Positions 24,331 to 38,503 of a DNA stretch of 64,000 nucleotides are shown here, piece after piece (the stretch's first letter is position 1; every line of letters starts with the position of its first letter). The notes beneath the pieces are model-generated. The model was given only the letters and a program-made list of their open reading frames with translations, ran no database searches and was not told where the DNA came from. The stretch lies in assembly GCF_000719115.1 (NCBI RefSeq), contig NZ_JOEA01000027.1, positions 29,374 through 93,373 on the forward strand, written 5' to 3'. The stretch is from Lentzea albidocapillata. GTDB lineage: Bacteria; Actinomycetota; Actinomycetes; Mycobacteriales; Pseudonocardiaceae. A program made the position numbers and the translations under genes.

Positions 24331-26919
24331 TCAACCAGCCAGTACGACCCTGCCGAGTTCCGCAGACGTCGCCAGCAGGCCGTGCCGCGGCAGCACGCGC
24401 ACGGTGTAGCCGAGCGCTCCGGCGTGCGGCAGCGGCACCTCGGCCTCGTAGTTGCCGTTGCCCGCGTAGCTCATGGGCGCGGACACGATGTCCTTGAGCT
24501 CGTCGGAGTCGTGCGACACCTTGCCCAGCACGACCTGGACGTCCACTTCGGACGGTTCCAGCCCGGCCAGCTCGACGCGCGCCCGCACCATGACCGGCGC
24601 TCCGAGCACCGGCACGGAGGAGCCACTGATCACCAGGTCGCTGTCGAGCACCCGCACCCGCGTCCACGACGCGCGCAGCCTGTGCCGGTACGCGGAGAGT
24701 TCCTTGGCGCCCCGGTAGCCCTCACCGACGACGTTCTGCGCGGACGCGGCGGCCGGCGCGTAGTAGGTCTCCACGTACTCGCGGACCATGCGCGAGGCCT
24801 GCACCACCGGGCCGAGCGACGCCAGCGTGTGCCGGACCATCGACATCCAGCGGGTCGGCACGCCGTCCTCACCCCGGTCGTAGAACAGCGGCGCGACCTG
24901 CGAACCGAGCAGGTCGTACAGCGCGTTGGCCTCCAGGTCGTCCCGGCGGACCGGGTCGTTGACGCCGTCCGCGGTCGGGATGGCCCAGCCGTTCGAGCCG
25001 TCGTACAGCTCGTCCCACCAACCGTCGCGAATGGACAGGTTGAGGCCGCCGTTCAACGCCGCCTTCATGCCGGACGTGCCGCACGCTTCGAGGGGGCGCA
25101 TCGGGTTGTTCAGCCACACGTCGCAACCCCAGTACAGGTACCGGGCCATGGACATGTCGTAGTCCGGCAGGAACACGATCCGGTGCCGCACGCCCGCCTC
25201 GTCGGCGTAGCGCACGATCTGCTGGATCAGCGCCTTGCCGCCGTCGTCGGCCGGGTGCGACTTACCCGCCACGACGAGCTGCACGGGCCGTTCGGGGTGC
25301 AGCAGCAGCGAACGCAGCCGCTCCGGGTCGCGCAGCATCAGCGTGAGGCGCTTGTACGTCGGCACACGCCGTGCGAAGCCCACGGTCAGCACGTTCGGGT
25401 CGAAGACCGAGTCGGTCCAGCCCAGCTCCAACGCCGACGCGCCGCGCTGCAGCCACGACTCGCGCACCCGTCGGCGCACCTCGTCGACCAGCCGGCCACG
25501 CAGCGTCGACCGCAGCTCCCACAGCCCGGCGTCGGTGACCGGCTCGAACGCGCCGATGCCGAGACCGTTGCTCGTGTGGCTGTCCGCTTCGGACGCTCCG
25601 AGCAGCCTGCTCATCTCGGTCGCCGCCCACGTCGGCCCGTGCACGCCGTTGGTGACCGAACCGATCGGCACCTCGGTGGCGTCGAAGCCCGGCCAGAGGC
25701 CGCGGAACATGTCCCGGCTGACCTCACCGTGCAGTTTGGACACACCGTTCGCGCGCTGGGCGAGCCGCAGGCCCATGTGGGCCATGTTGAACATGCCCGG
25801 GTTGTCCTCGGCGCCCAGCGCGAGGATGCGCTGCGTGTTCACGCCGGGAACCAGGTTCTCGGCGCCGAAGTAGTGCTGGACCAGGTCGACCGGGAAACGG
25901 TCGATTCCGGCGGGCACCGGCGTGTGCGTCGTGAACACCGCACCGGCACGAGAGGCCGTGAGCGCCTGGTCGAAGTCGAGACCTTCGTTGGTGATGTACT
26001 CGCGGATCCGCTCGAGGCCGAGGAACCCGGCGTGGCCCTCGTTGGTGTGGAAGACCTCAGGCTGCGCGTGGCCGGTGAGCTCGCAGAACGTGCGCACGGC
26101 GCGCACGCCACCGATACCGGCGAGGATCTCCTGGCGGATCCGGTGGTTCTGGTCGCCGCCGTAGAGCCGGTCGGTGACGCCGCGCAGGTCCTCGTCGTTC
26201 TGCTCCACGTCCGAGTCGAGCAGGAGCAGCGGGACACGCCCGACCTGCGCCTTCCAGATCTTCGCGCGCAGCATCCGGTCGCCCGGCATGGCCACGTGCA
26301 CCAGCAACGGCAGCCCGGACGGCTCGGTCAGCAGCTCCAGCGGCAACCCGCGCGGGTCGAGCGTCGGGTAGTGCTCGATCTGCCAGCCGTCGAGCGACAG
26401 CGACTGCCGGAAGTACCCGGACCGGTAGAGCAGACCGACGGCGATCAGCGGAACGCCCAGGTCGGAGGCCGCCTTGAGGTGGTCGCCGGCGAGGATGCCG
26501 AGACCTCCCGAGTAGTTCGGCAGCGCCTCGTGCACGCCGAACTCCATCGAGAAGTACGCGACGCTCGTGGGCAGCGGTGTGTCAGGTGCCCCGTGCTCCC
26601 GGCGCTGGACGATCTCGTCCTGCCTGCGCTGATACCAGCGCGGACCCTGGACGTACCGCTCCAGGTCGCTCGCGAGCGCGTGGAGCTTGAGCAGGAACTG
26701 GTCGTCTCTGGCCAGCGACTCCAGCTTGCCCGCGTCGACGACGGAGAGCAGACGCAACGGGTCGCCACCGACCTCGGACCAGACGCGGGGGTCGATCGAG
26801 GTGAAGAGGTCCTGCGTGGGCGGGTGCCACGTCCAGCGCAGGTTGGTGGCGAGCGTGCTCAGCGCGGACAGGGGCTCCGGCAGGCTGGCTCGGACGGTGA
26901 ACCGGCGAAGTGCTCGCAT
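24331..26919 (-). CDS. glgP: Alpha-glucan (glycogen/maltodextrin) phosphorylase
   Basis: 862-aa GT35 enzyme that releases glucose-1-phosphate from alpha-1,4-glucans. It is of the actinobacterial/archaeal type with an N-terminal DUF3417 domain (about 15-125, SALSTLATNLRWTWHPPT). The PLP-binding lysine lies in ACGTSGMKAALNGGLNLSI and the phosphate loop in VFLPDYDMSMARYLYWGCDV. The frame runs to 26958; I chose ATG 26919 (MRALRRF). A 10-of-12 match to the LacI palindrome (GACAACGTTCCC, 26954-26965) lies 35 bases upstream. It is placed with the GlgE cluster, so it recycles the same polymer. Confidence 0.94.
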   Translation of the reverse strand: MRALRRFTVRASLPEPLSALSTLATNLRWTWHPPTQDLFTSIDPRVWSEVGGDPLRLLSVVDAGKLESLARDDQFLLKLHALASDLERYVQGPRWYQRRQDEIVQRREHGAPDTPLPTSVAYFSMEFGVHEALPNYSGGLGILAGDHLKAASDLGVPLIAVGLLYRSGYFRQSLSLDGWQIEHYPTLDPRGLPLELLTEPSGLPLLVHVAMPGDRMLRAKIWKAQVGRVPLLLLDSDVEQNDEDLRGVTDRLYGGDQNHRIRQEILAGIGGVRAVRTFCELTGHAQPEVFHTNEGHAGFLGLERIREYITNEGLDFDQALTASRAGAVFTTHTPVPAGIDRFPVDLVQHYFGAENLVPGVNTQRILALGAEDNPGMFNMAHMGLRLAQRANGVSKLHGEVSRDMFRGLWPGFDATEVPIGSVTNGVHGPTWAATEMSRLLGASEADSHTSNGLGIGAFEPVTDAGLWELRSTLRGRLVDEVRRRVRESWLQRGASALELGWTDSVFDPNVLTVGFARRVPTYKRLTLMLRDPERLRSLLLHPERPVQLVVAGKSHPADDGGKALIQQIVRYADEAGVRHRIVFLPDYDMSMARYLYWGCDVWLNNPMRPLEACGTSGMKAALNGGLNLSIRDGWWDELYDGSNGWAIPTADGVNDPVRRDDLEANALYDLLGSQVAPLFYDRGEDGVPTRWMSMVRHTLASLGPVVQASRMVREYVETYYAPAAASAQNVVGEGYRGAKELSAYRHRLRASWTRVRVLDSDLVISGSSVPVLGAPVMVRARVELAGLEPSEVDVQVVLGKVSHDSDELKDIVSAPMSYAGNGNYEAEVPLPHAGALGYTVRVLPRHGLLATSAELGRVVLAG

Positions 26920-27041
26920 GACGAGCGAACTTACCTGCCGCCCCTGAGTGCCTGACAACGTTCCCGGTCACACCTGCAACGACTTGCAGAACCGGTCAAG
27001 ACGGGGACGGGCCGTGAACAGCCCATACGCGCCGCCCGGCG

Positions 27042-28631
27042 TCAGCCCCGTTGCTCGCCCGTGATCAGCAACCTCTCACCCTTGCCGGAGATCTCGAGGG
27101 TGTACTCCCGCGTCTTGACCTCGTTCGTCTCCTTCTCGGTGAGCTCCAGCACCACCGTGACCGTGAAGTTGCCTTCGCTGTCGGACTGGACGAGCGGGGT
27201 TCCCCTGATCGCGACCTTGCTGAACTGACCCCAGTGCTCCTTCTCCGAGGCGAGGCCCGGTGCCCGGCCGGGGTCCCAGTCGTTGCGCGCGGCCTCCACG
27301 TTCGACGGCAGCTTCGCGTAGTGCTGCTTCGTGAAGGTCGTGACCTGGGCCTGGGTGAACTTGGTGGCCGGCGGCTTCGACGACGGCGTCTGACTCGGCG
27401 TGGTCTGCGACGGCGTCTGCTTCTCGGTCGTCGGCTTCGGGGCGTCGGTCGTCGGCTTGTCGTAGGTGGGCTGCTGGGTCTGCGACGTGGTCGTCGGCGA
27501 CGAGCTGCCGCCGGCCCCGCTCGAGTTCTTGTCCCCGTAGCTCGAGATGATCGCGTAGGCGGCGCCGGAGATCAGGAGCACGCCGAGGACCGCGGCGGCG
27601 ACCGCGAGGCCCCGGTTGCTCTTCTTCGGCTCGGGCTCCGGCTCGTAGTCGCCGTAGTCGTCGTCATAGGTCGCGGGCAACGGGGCGGGCGGCCGGGTGC
27701 GCGGCGCCTGCGGGGGCATCGTGCGCGGCGGGCCCTGCATGGTGCCCGGACCCGCTGCGCCCATCACGGCGGTGCCGGTCGGCGGCGTCATCGGGCGCGG
27801 CGGGATCACGTGGGTGACGGGAACGGGGGCGCCGGACGCGATCGCCTTCAGTTCCTCGGCGGCCTGGGCTGCGGTGGGGCGCTGCGACGGCTCGTTCGCG
27901 AGGAGCCGGGTCAGCAGGCCGGTGAGCGGGCCCGAGCGCGTCGGCGGGCGGGTCTCGCCGCGCGCGACCTTGTAGAGCAGGCCCAGGTCGTTCGTGCTCT
28001 TACCGAACGGCGGTTCGCCCTCGGTCATCGCGTAGATCGTCGCGCCGAGCGAGAACACGTCCGAGGGCGGTGCGGGCTCGGCACCGCGGGCCAGTTCCGG
28101 CGCCAGGTACGCGGGGGTACCCGCGAGCATGCCGGTCTTCGTCACGGCCACATCGCCCAAAGCGCGCGAAATGCCGAAGTCGGTGATCTTCACCGTGCCG
28201 TCGCGTCCAATGAGGACGTTGGCGGGCTTGATGTCGCGGTGCACGATCCCCGCGCTGTGCGCGGCGGCCAGCGCGCCGGCGGCCAGCGAACCGATCCGCG
28301 CCGCCTCCTGGGCAGGCATCGGGCCGCGCTCCAGGATCGCGGAGAGGTTGCGGGACGGCAAATACTCCATGACAAGACAGGGCTTGCCGTCCTCGACCAC
28401 GACGTCGTACACGGCGATCGCGTTCGGGTGCTGCAACCGGGCTGCGATGCGGCCTTCGCGCATGGCGCGCTGCACGGCCTCGTGGAACTCGTTCGACTCG
28501 ACATCGTTGAGAAGCAGCTGCTTGACCGCCACGTCACGGTGCAGGAACTCGTCGCGTGCTCGCCACACGACACCCATGGCACCGGCGCCGAGCTGATCGA
28601 GCAGGACGTAGCGACCTCCAAGCTTGTTCAC
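27042..28631 (-). CDS. Transmembrane Ser/Thr protein kinase
   Basis: About 529 aa. The Hanks-type kinase domain spans residues 5-265: glycine loop GAGAMGVVWRA, VAIK-type Lys in DVAVKQLL, catalytic HRDIKPANVLI, DFG in KITDFGISRAL, and AGTPAYLAPE in the activation segment. A Pro/Thr-rich linker leads to one membrane helix (about 338-362, LAVAAAVLGVLLISGAAYAI), then a Ser/Thr-rich stalk and a folded extracytoplasmic domain with no PASTA repeats. The start is GTG 28631. Its location beside glgP and glgE suggests it could control carbon storage, but no direct evidence is visible. Confidence 0.92.
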   Translation of the reverse strand: MNKLGGRYVLLDQLGAGAMGVVWRARDEFLHRDVAVKQLLLNDVESNEFHEAVQRAMREGRIAARLQHPNAIAVYDVVVEDGKPCLVMEYLPSRNLSAILERGPMPAQEAARIGSLAAGALAAAHSAGIVHRDIKPANVLIGRDGTVKITDFGISRALGDVAVTKTGMLAGTPAYLAPELARGAEPAPPSDVFSLGATIYAMTEGEPPFGKSTNDLGLLYKVARGETRPPTRSGPLTGLLTRLLANEPSQRPTAAQAAEELKAIASGAPVPVTHVIPPRPMTPPTGTAVMGAAGPGTMQGPPRTMPPQAPRTRPPAPLPATYDDDYGDYEPEPEPKKSNRGLAVAAAVLGVLLISGAAYAIISSYGDKNSSGAGGSSSPTTTSQTQQPTYDKPTTDAPKPTTEKQTPSQTTPSQTPSSKPPATKFTQAQVTTFTKQHYAKLPSNVEAARNDWDPGRAPGLASEKEHWGQFSKVAIRGTPLVQSDSEGNFTVTVVLELTEKETNEVKTREYTLEISGKGERLLITGEQRG

Positions 28632-28732
28632 GCGCGCACGGTACCTGTAGCGCTCTCTTAACACGGTGAGTTGTACGGGAAGTGTCCAATGAGAAAGACG
28701 CCGAGCGAGCGGAACGTGGACGAGAGACCCTG

Positions 28733-28894
28733 GTGTGTGGACCACAAACTTCATCGTCTTTCCCGACGCCCAGTGGGGCACCTCGCCGTGTCGACCCCCC
28801 GCCCCCATATGCCCGATATGAGGGCGGGGGGTCGACACGGCGATGCACCCGCCTGACCGCCGGGAAAGGCGACGAAGGTTAGTGGTCCACACAC
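28733..28894. repeat. Large imperfect palindrome, MITE-like
   Basis: About 78-base arms (28733-28810 and 28816-28894) around a 5-base loop. The inner 22 bases (28783-28804 with 28822-28843) and the outer 13 (GTGTGTGGACCAC) pair perfectly; the middle is diverged. It fills much of the 405-base gap between the kinase and glgE. No ORF with real coding character is inside. It is either a decayed MITE or a strong RNA hairpin; the outer GTGTCCA/TGGACAC pair (28682-28688 and 28895-28901) may mark the earlier ends. Confidence 0.7.
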
Positions 28895-29036
28895 TGGACA
28901 CGATCAGCCCTTGAGGTGTGCGATCGACAGTGGCGGGGTACGGATCCAGATGGGGTAACCCGCTGTCAGATGACTGGATCGAGCAAGGCAGGATTTACGC
29001 ATCAACGCGAAGCGATACAGCGGAAGGGCGCTGCCG

Positions 29037-31013
<1,977 letters not shown>

Positions 31014-31045
31014 TCACCCGCACAACCCCCGACGAGGTGGGAACC

Positions 31046-32854
<1,809 letters not shown>

Positions 32855-32861
32855 ATCACGC

Positions 32862-34172
32862 GTGACCGATCCCCACGAACTGGTCGAGAAGCTGACCGCC
32901 TCGCTACCCGATCTGCTCCCGGCCGCCAGGTGGTTCGGCGGCAAGGACAGGCCGATCACGGCCGTCCGTCCACTGAGGACGACGGTCGTGGACGGCGACC
33001 TCGTGCACGTGGTCTTCGAGGTCGAACAACCAGGACGGACCGAGAACTACCAGGGCGCGCTGAGCCTGAGCACCGGCGCCTGGGACGTGCTGCTCGACCC
33101 CGAGCACAACGGTGTGCTGCTCGACCGGATCGTTTCCGGGTACACCGTCGACGGCATCACGTTCGCGCACGAGCCCGGCACCGAACTGCGGCCGGGCCTG
33201 CGCGGCCGGCCGATCGGCGTCGAGCAGTCCAACACGTCGCTGATCTACGGCCAGCAGTACATCCTGAAGATCTTCCGCAAGCTCGCGAGCGGCGAGAACC
33301 GCGACCTGACGATGCACCGAGCGTTGCGGTCTGTCGGCTGCGAGCACATCGCGCAGCCCCTGGGCTCGATCTCGACCACGCTGAACGACCAGCAGATCAC
33401 GCTCGCGATGCTGCAGGAGTTCCTGCCGGACGCGGTCGAGGGCTGGGACATGGCCAAGACCTCGGTGCGCGACCTGATGGCCGAGGCCGACCTGCACGCG
33501 TTCGAGGTCGGCGGCGACTTCGCGGGCGAGGCGCAACGCCTCGGCCACGCCGTCGCGAAGGTGCACGCCGATCTCGCCGAGGCCCTGGGCACCCGGATCG
33601 CGGACGAGGACGCGATCGACCGCGCCATCAAGGGCATGCAACGGCGCCTGGGCGTCGTGCTGGAAGCGGTGCCGGAGCTGGGCCGGCACGAGGAGCCGTT
33701 GCGCGCCGCGTTCGCGGAGGCGCGCCACCACATCGGCGCGATCCCGATCCAGCACATCCACGGTGACCTGCACCTCGGCCAGGTGCTGCGGACCGTGCAC
33801 GGCTGGCTGCTGATCGACTTCGAGGGCGAGCCCGCGGCCGAGGTCGAGGACCGCCTCGCGCTGCGGTCGCCGTTGCGCGACGTGGCGGGGATGCTGAGGT
33901 CGTTCGACTACGCGGCCAGGCAGCTGCTCATCGGCCAGCCCGACGACGACCAGCTCGCCTACCGTGCGATGGAGTGGACGAAGCGCAACCGGGCGGCGTT
34001 CTGCGCCGGCTACGCCGAGGTGGCGGACGACCCGCGGGACCACGCGCACCTGCTGCGCGCTTTCGAGCTGGACAAGGCGGTCTACGAGGTCGCTTACGAG
34101 CACGCCAACAGGCCGGAGTGGTTGACGGTTCCGCTGTCGTCGATCGCCCGGATGACTTCTGGAGGGAACTGA
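32862..34172 (+). CDS. mak: Maltokinase
   Basis: 436-aa ATP-dependent kinase (also named Pep2) that makes maltose-1-phosphate. The N-terminal lobe begins with LPAARWFGGKDRPI, typical of the family; the catalytic loop is IHGDLHLGQVL with the metal-binding LLIDFEGEP. The kinase-like end (AYEVAYEHANRPEWLTVPL type) is intact. GTG start, 7 bases after treS. With TreS it forms the known TreS-Pep2 complex in mycobacteria. Confidence 0.95.
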   Translation: MTDPHELVEKLTASLPDLLPAARWFGGKDRPITAVRPLRTTVVDGDLVHVVFEVEQPGRTENYQGALSLSTGAWDVLLDPEHNGVLLDRIVSGYTVDGITFAHEPGTELRPGLRGRPIGVEQSNTSLIYGQQYILKIFRKLASGENRDLTMHRALRSVGCEHIAQPLGSISTTLNDQQITLAMLQEFLPDAVEGWDMAKTSVRDLMAEADLHAFEVGGDFAGEAQRLGHAVAKVHADLAEALGTRIADEDAIDRAIKGMQRRLGVVLEAVPELGRHEEPLRAAFAEARHHIGAIPIQHIHGDLHLGQVLRTVHGWLLIDFEGEPAAEVEDRLALRSPLRDVAGMLRSFDYAARQLLIGQPDDDQLAYRAMEWTKRNRAAFCAGYAEVADDPRDHAHLLRAFELDKAVYEVAYEHANRPEWLTVPLSSIARMTSGGN

Positions 34173-34175
34173 GCC

Positions 34176-36335
34176 GTGAAGGCCGACCTGGACCGACTCC
34201 TGTCAGGTGCGCACCACGACCCGCACTCGGTGCTGGGTGTGCACTCCGTCGGCGACCAGGTGATCGCGCGGGCTCTTCGCCCAGGCGCGACGTCGGTCGC
34301 GGTGGCCTGGGGCGACAAGCAGGTCGAGCTGCCACGCATCGCCGACGCGCTGTTCGAGGGCGAACTGCCGGAGCTGCCCGGCGACTACCGGTTGCTGGTC
34401 AAGTACAACGGCGGACCTGCGATCGAGGTCGACGACCCCTACCGCTGGCTGCCGACCGTGGGCGAGCTGGACCTGCACCTCATCGGCGAGGGCCGGCACG
34501 AACGGCTGTGGGACGTGCTCGGCGCTCATGTCCGTTGCTACGAAACGGCTTCCGGTGACGTCACCGGCATCTCGTTCGCGGTGTGGGCGCCGAACGCGCG
34601 CGGCGTGCGCGTGACCGGTGACTTCGACGGCTGGGACGGGCGCGCCAACCCGTTGCGTTCCATGGGGTCCAGCGGTGTGTGGGAAGTGTTCCTGCCGAAC
34701 GTCGTGGTGGGCTCGCGGTACAAGTTCCGCATCCTCGGCCAGGACGGCATCTGGCACGAGAAGGCCGACCCGATGGCGTTCGCGACGGAGGTCCCGCCGC
34801 AGACGGCCTCGGTCGTCACGCGGTCCGAGTACCAGTGGCAGGACGCGGAGTGGGAGGCCCGGCGCGAGGCCACGCAGTGGGCGAACGCGCCGATGTCGAC
34901 CTACGAGGTGCATCTCGGCTCGTGGAAGCCGGGGCTCAGCTACCGGGAACTGGCCGTCGAGCTCGCGGACTACTGCGAGGACATGGGCTTCACGCACATC
35001 GAGATGCTGCCCGTGGCCGAGCACCCGTTCGGTGGGTCGTGGGGCTACCAGGTCACCTCGTACTACGCGCCGACCTCGCGCTTCGGGTCGCCGGACGACT
35101 TCCGGTACTTCGTCGACACGCTGCACCAGCGCGGCATCGGCGTGCTGGTCGACTGGGTGCCCGCGCACTTCCCGAAGGACGCCTGGGCGCTCGCGAAGTT
35201 CGACGGCACGGCGCTGTACGAGCACGCCGACCCGCGTCGTGGCGAGCAGCTCGACTGGGGCACGTACGTCTTCGACTTCGGGCGCAACGAGGTCCGCAAC
35301 TTCCTCGTGGCGAACGCGCTGTACTGGATCGAGGAGTTCCACCTCGACGGTCTGCGCGTGGACGCCGTCGCGTCGATGCTCTACCTCGACTACTCACGGC
35401 CCGAGGGCCAGTGGCTGCCCAACGAGTTCGGTGGCCGGGAGAACCTCGACGCGGTGCGGTTCCTGCAGGAGCTGAACGCGACCGTGTACCGGCGGCACCC
35501 CGGCGTGGTCATGATCGCCGAGGAGTCGACGGCGTGGCCGGGCGTCACGCGGCCGACGCACCTGGGCGGGCTCGGGTTCGGCTTCAAATGGAACATGGGC
35601 TGGATGCACGACACGCTGCACTACCTGTCGCGTGAACCGGTGCACCGCTCGTTCCACCACAACGAGATGACGTTCTCGCTGGTGTACGCGTGGAGCGAGA
35701 ACTTCGTGCTGCCGCTCTCGCACGACGAGGTGGTGCACGGCAAGGGTTCGCTGTGGCAGCGGATGCCGGGTGACGACTGGAACAAGGCCGCCGGTGTGCG
35801 GTCGCTGCTGGCGTTCATGTGGGCGCATCCGGGCAAGCAGCTGCTGTTCATGGGCGGTGAGTTCGGGCAGCGGGAGGAGTGGTCGGAGTCGCGGTCGCTC
35901 GACTGGCACCTCGTCGAGCAGGAGCCGTTGCACCAGGGCATCCAGTCCCTCACGCGCGACCTGAACTCGGTGTACAAGACCGCCGCGGCGTTGTTCTCGC
36001 ACGACGTCACGCCGGAGGGGTTCCAGTGGATCGACGCGAACGACTCGGGTGGCAACGTCCTGTCGTTCCTGCGGATCGGTGAGGACGGCTCGACGCTCGC
36101 CTGCGTGGCGAACTTCTCCGGGTCGCCGCACCACGACTACCGCGTCGGCCTGCCGTCCTCCGGACTCTGGAAGGAGCTCGTGAACACCGACGCCGCGCAC
36201 TACGGCGGTTCGGGCGTGGGCAACCTCGGTGGCGTCGAGGCCGAGGCCAGGCCGTGGCACGGGCGGCCGTACTCAGCGATCCTGCAGCTGCCGCCCTCCG
36301 GGGTGCTGTGGCTGGTACCGGAGGACGTCGACTGA
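34176..36335 (+). CDS. glgB: 1,4-alpha-glucan branching enzyme GlgB
   Basis: 719-aa GH13_9 enzyme that adds alpha-1,6 branches. It has an N1 domain plus CBM48 (1-230), and the barrel with [18 protein letters not shown] (nucleophile), [16 protein letters not shown] (acid) and [18 protein letters not shown] start 3 bases past mak. It completes the GlgE pathway. Its 3' end overlaps the convergent secreted-protein gene by 63 bases. Confidence 0.96.
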   Translation: MKADLDRLLSGAHHDPHSVLGVHSVGDQVIARALRPGATSVAVAWGDKQVELPRIADALFEGELPELPGDYRLLVKYNGGPAIEVDDPYRWLPTVGELDLHLIGEGRHERLWDVLGAHVRCYETASGDVTGISFAVWAPNARGVRVTGDFDGWDGRANPLRSMGSSGVWEVFLPNVVVGSRYKFRILGQDGIWHEKADPMAFATEVPPQTASVVTRSEYQWQDAEWEARREATQWANAPMSTYEVHLGSWKPGLSYRELAVELADYCEDMGFTHIEMLPVAEHPFGGSWGYQVTSYYAPTSRFGSPDDFRYFVDTLHQRGIGVLVDWVPAHFPKDAWALAKFDGTALYEHADPRRGEQLDWGTYVFDFGRNEVRNFLVANALYWIEEFHLDGLRVDAVASMLYLDYSRPEGQWLPNEFGGRENLDAVRFLQELNATVYRRHPGVVMIAEESTAWPGVTRPTHLGGLGFGFKWNMGWMHDTLHYLSREPVHRSFHHNEMTFSLVYAWSENFVLPLSHDEVVHGKGSLWQRMPGDDWNKAAGVRSLLAFMWAHPGKQLLFMGGEFGQREEWSESRSLDWHLVEQEPLHQGIQSLTRDLNSVYKTAAALFSHDVTPEGFQWIDANDSGGNVLSFLRIGEDGSTLACVANFSGSPHHDYRVGLPSSGLWKELVNTDAAHYGGSGVGNLGGVEAEARPWHGRPYSAILQLPPSGVLWLVPEDVD

Positions 36336-36947
36336 CCTGTCCGGCAGCGCTCCGTTCCAGTAGAGCGCTCCGGACACCGTGACGGGACCGGTGCCCGCAC
36401 AGGTGCGGACGACCTGGTCTTTCACGTTCAGGTCGAACGGCGGCGAGTCCGCGCATCCGGTGAGCTTCAGGCCGGTCAGCGGCTCGCTGCCGGTGTTGGT
36501 GATCTTCAGGGTGTCCTGCCCGGCGTCGAGCGCGACGTCGTAGGCGGACACCCTGAGGAACACGCAGTCCCAGTGGATCTCCGTGGTCGTGGTGGCGAAG
36601 AACTGGACGGTGGCGGCGTCACGCGGCGCGACCATGCCGTAGCTGTTCTGGCGCTTCGTCTCGCGGACCGGCCGGAGCGCGTAGGTCCGTCCGGTCTGGA
36701 CGCCGGCGCGGTCGTGGAACCGCAGTCCGGTCGCCGTCGCGGGTCCGGGCGCCCGGCTGCCTGCCCAGACCGACAGGTCGTAGACGCCTCCCGGGACCAC
36801 GTCCAGCGCCGAGTGGGCGCTGCCGGGCCCGATGATCATGCCTGCCCTCGGGTCCGGCGCGATTCCTCCGACGCAACCGGGCATGGTCGGATCGGCCCCC
36901 GTCGGAGGGCCCAGAAGCAGCAACGCGGCGCACAACACTTCGCGCAC
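36273..36947 (-). CDS. Secreted protein of unknown function
   Basis: About 224 aa, not recognised. A short signal sequence ([18 protein letters not shown]) is followed by two beta-rich regions: one with [13 protein letters not shown], resembling carbohydrate-binding galactose-binding-like folds, and one with [19 protein letters not shown], resembling a DUF11- or NEW3-like domain. Five cysteines could form disulfides. The start is GTG 36947 (assumed). The gene overlaps glgB by 63 bases on the opposite strand, and it is divergent from the zinc metallopeptidase gene with 133 bases between. Confidence 0.6.
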   Translation of the reverse strand: MREVLCAALLLLGPPTGADPTMPGCVGGIAPDPRAGMIIGPGSAHSALDVVPGGVYDLSVWAGSRAPGPATATGLRFHDRAGVQTGRTYALRPVRETKRQNSYGMVAPRDAATVQFFATTTTEIHWDCVFLRVSAYDVALDAGQDTLKITNTGSEPLTGLKLTGCADSPPFDLNVKDQVVRTCAGTGPVTVSGALYWNGALPDRSVDVLRYQPQHPGGRQLQDR

Positions 36948-37080
36948 GAATGGAAATGTAGGTCGATCGGGTGACTTCAGCCCGGTGAACCTGATCAGTC
37001 CGCCGCACGTTGCCCCTTGTATGCGCCTGACTTGGACGACTAGGACGCCCCGGGAGCCGGCCGGCAGGCACAATGGTTCC

Positions 37081-38451
37081 ATGCGGCACCGGAGCATCGC
37101 GCTGATCGTCGTCACCGCCCTGCTTGCCGCAGGGTGCACAGCCCAGATCCCGGGGCGCCCCCGTGCCGCCAAGGTGGTGAAGAAGGAAGCGTCCACCGCC
37201 ACCGTCCAGGTGCGCGGCTCGGACAACGGCCCGATCGACAAGCTGGCCGCCACCGCGCTCACGGACATCGAGGAGTTCTGGACCGAGTCGTTCCAGACGA
37301 CCTTCAACAAGCCGTGGAAGCCGCTGGGTGGCGGTTACTTCTCGGTCGACACGGCCGACGCCACCGCCAAGCCGCCACCGTGCACGCAGAAGGCCGCGGA
37401 CGTGGAGGGCAACGCGTTCTACTGCCCGGCCGCCGACGCGATCGCCTGGGACCGCGCGTCCCTGCTGCCGGTGCTGCAGGACCGCTTCGGCGAGGCGGCC
37501 GTGGTCGTCGTCCTCGCGCACGAGATCGGCCACGCCGTGCAGAACCGCATGGGCATCACGCCCGAGGCCGAGCGCCGCGAGCCGGAGAAGTACCCGACGA
37601 TCCTCACCGAGGCCCAGGCCGACTGCTTCGCGGGCGCGTTCGTGCGCAACGTGGCGGACGGCAAGTCACAGCGCCTGGACATCAACGCGGACGCCCTGGA
37701 CAAGGCGCTGGGCGCGCTGATCACGTTCCGCGACCCGGTCGGCACCTCCCCGGAGGACGAGCAGGCGCACGGCAGCGCGTTCGACCGCGTGGCGGCCTTC
37801 CAGGACGGCTACGAGCAGGGCACGAAGTTCTGCAGCGCGATGACGGTCCAGAACCGCCAGTTCACGCAGCGCGCGTTCACCAGCGTCAAGGACCGCGCGA
37901 ACGGCGGCAACCTGCCGTTCGACGACATGCTCGAAGCCGTCACGCCCGACCTCGACGGCTTCTTCAAGAACCTCGCCACGACCGCGGGCAAGACCTGGCC
38001 GTCGCCGCGCGCGGAGGCCTCCCAGACCGAACCGGACTGCTCCGGCGACCAGGGCCCCGTCGCGTACTGCCCGGCGGACAAGACCATCAAGATCGACACC
38101 AAGGACGAGCTACCGCTGCTGCACAAGGAACTCGGCGACTACGCGACGGGCACGCTGATCGCGACCAGGTACGCGATGGCCGAACTGGCCGTGCTGGGCA
38201 AGCCGACCGAGGGCGAGGACGCCTCTGCGGCGGCGTTGTGCCTGGCCGGCGCGTACACGGGCGCGGTGTTCCAGCGGCAGGACGGGTTCGGGCTCTCGCC
38301 GGGTGACTTCGACGAGGCCGTGACGGTGCTGCTGCAGTTCGACTACGCCGCCCGTGACACCAAGGGCTCGAACGCCGTGGATCCCGGGTTCAAGCGGGTG
38401 GCCAAGTTCCGTGAGGGCGTGTTCGAGGGCGCGAAGAAGTGCGGCGTCTGA
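37081..38451 (+). CDS. Neutral zinc metallopeptidase lipoprotein (YpfJ-type)
   Basis: 456 aa. A lipobox LLAAGC (Cys at residue 19) shows membrane anchoring. The peptidase core carries VLAHEIGHAVQ (HExxH zinc ligands and catalytic Glu) and the third ligand region LTEAQADCFAGAF. This matches the neutral zinc metallopeptidase family (Zn_peptidase). The frame extends upstream, but the ATG 37081 starts the signal peptide. A paralogue at 40428-41870 has the same plan. The C-terminal half holds two more Cys pairs (PDCSGDQGPVAYC) and an extra helical domain. Confidence 0.86.
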   Translation: MRHRSIALIVVTALLAAGCTAQIPGRPRAAKVVKKEASTATVQVRGSDNGPIDKLAATALTDIEEFWTESFQTTFNKPWKPLGGGYFSVDTADATAKPPPCTQKAADVEGNAFYCPAADAIAWDRASLLPVLQDRFGEAAVVVVLAHEIGHAVQNRMGITPEAERREPEKYPTILTEAQADCFAGAFVRNVADGKSQRLDINADALDKALGALITFRDPVGTSPEDEQAHGSAFDRVAAFQDGYEQGTKFCSAMTVQNRQFTQRAFTSVKDRANGGNLPFDDMLEAVTPDLDGFFKNLATTAGKTWPSPRAEASQTEPDCSGDQGPVAYCPADKTIKIDTKDELPLLHKELGDYATGTLIATRYAMAELAVLGKPTEGEDASAAALCLAGAYTGAVFQRQDGFGLSPGDFDEAVTVLLQFDYAARDTKGSNAVDPGFKRVAKFREGVFEGAKKCGV

Positions 38452-38467
38452 GGTTCTGAGACAAGCG

Positions 38468-38503
38468 GAAGCCCGCACCGGCTCGCGGCCTGGTGCGGGC
38501 TTC
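38468..38503. terminator. Bidirectional terminator
   Basis: Twelve perfect pairs (GAAGCCCGCACC with its complement) and a 12-base loop between the zinc metallopeptidase gene and the convergent Pro-rich gene. It overlaps the latter's stop codon by two bases. Confidence 0.75.

Noticed and set aside
23560..26955. 1131-codon plus-strand open frame opposite glgP
   Set aside because: Antisense shadow; the minus strand has all glycogen phosphorylase motifs.
28671..28882. Short open frames inside the 28.7-28.9 kb palindrome
   Set aside because: Both arms give mirror-like Arg/Pro peptides, which is what a palindrome yields; no real gene.
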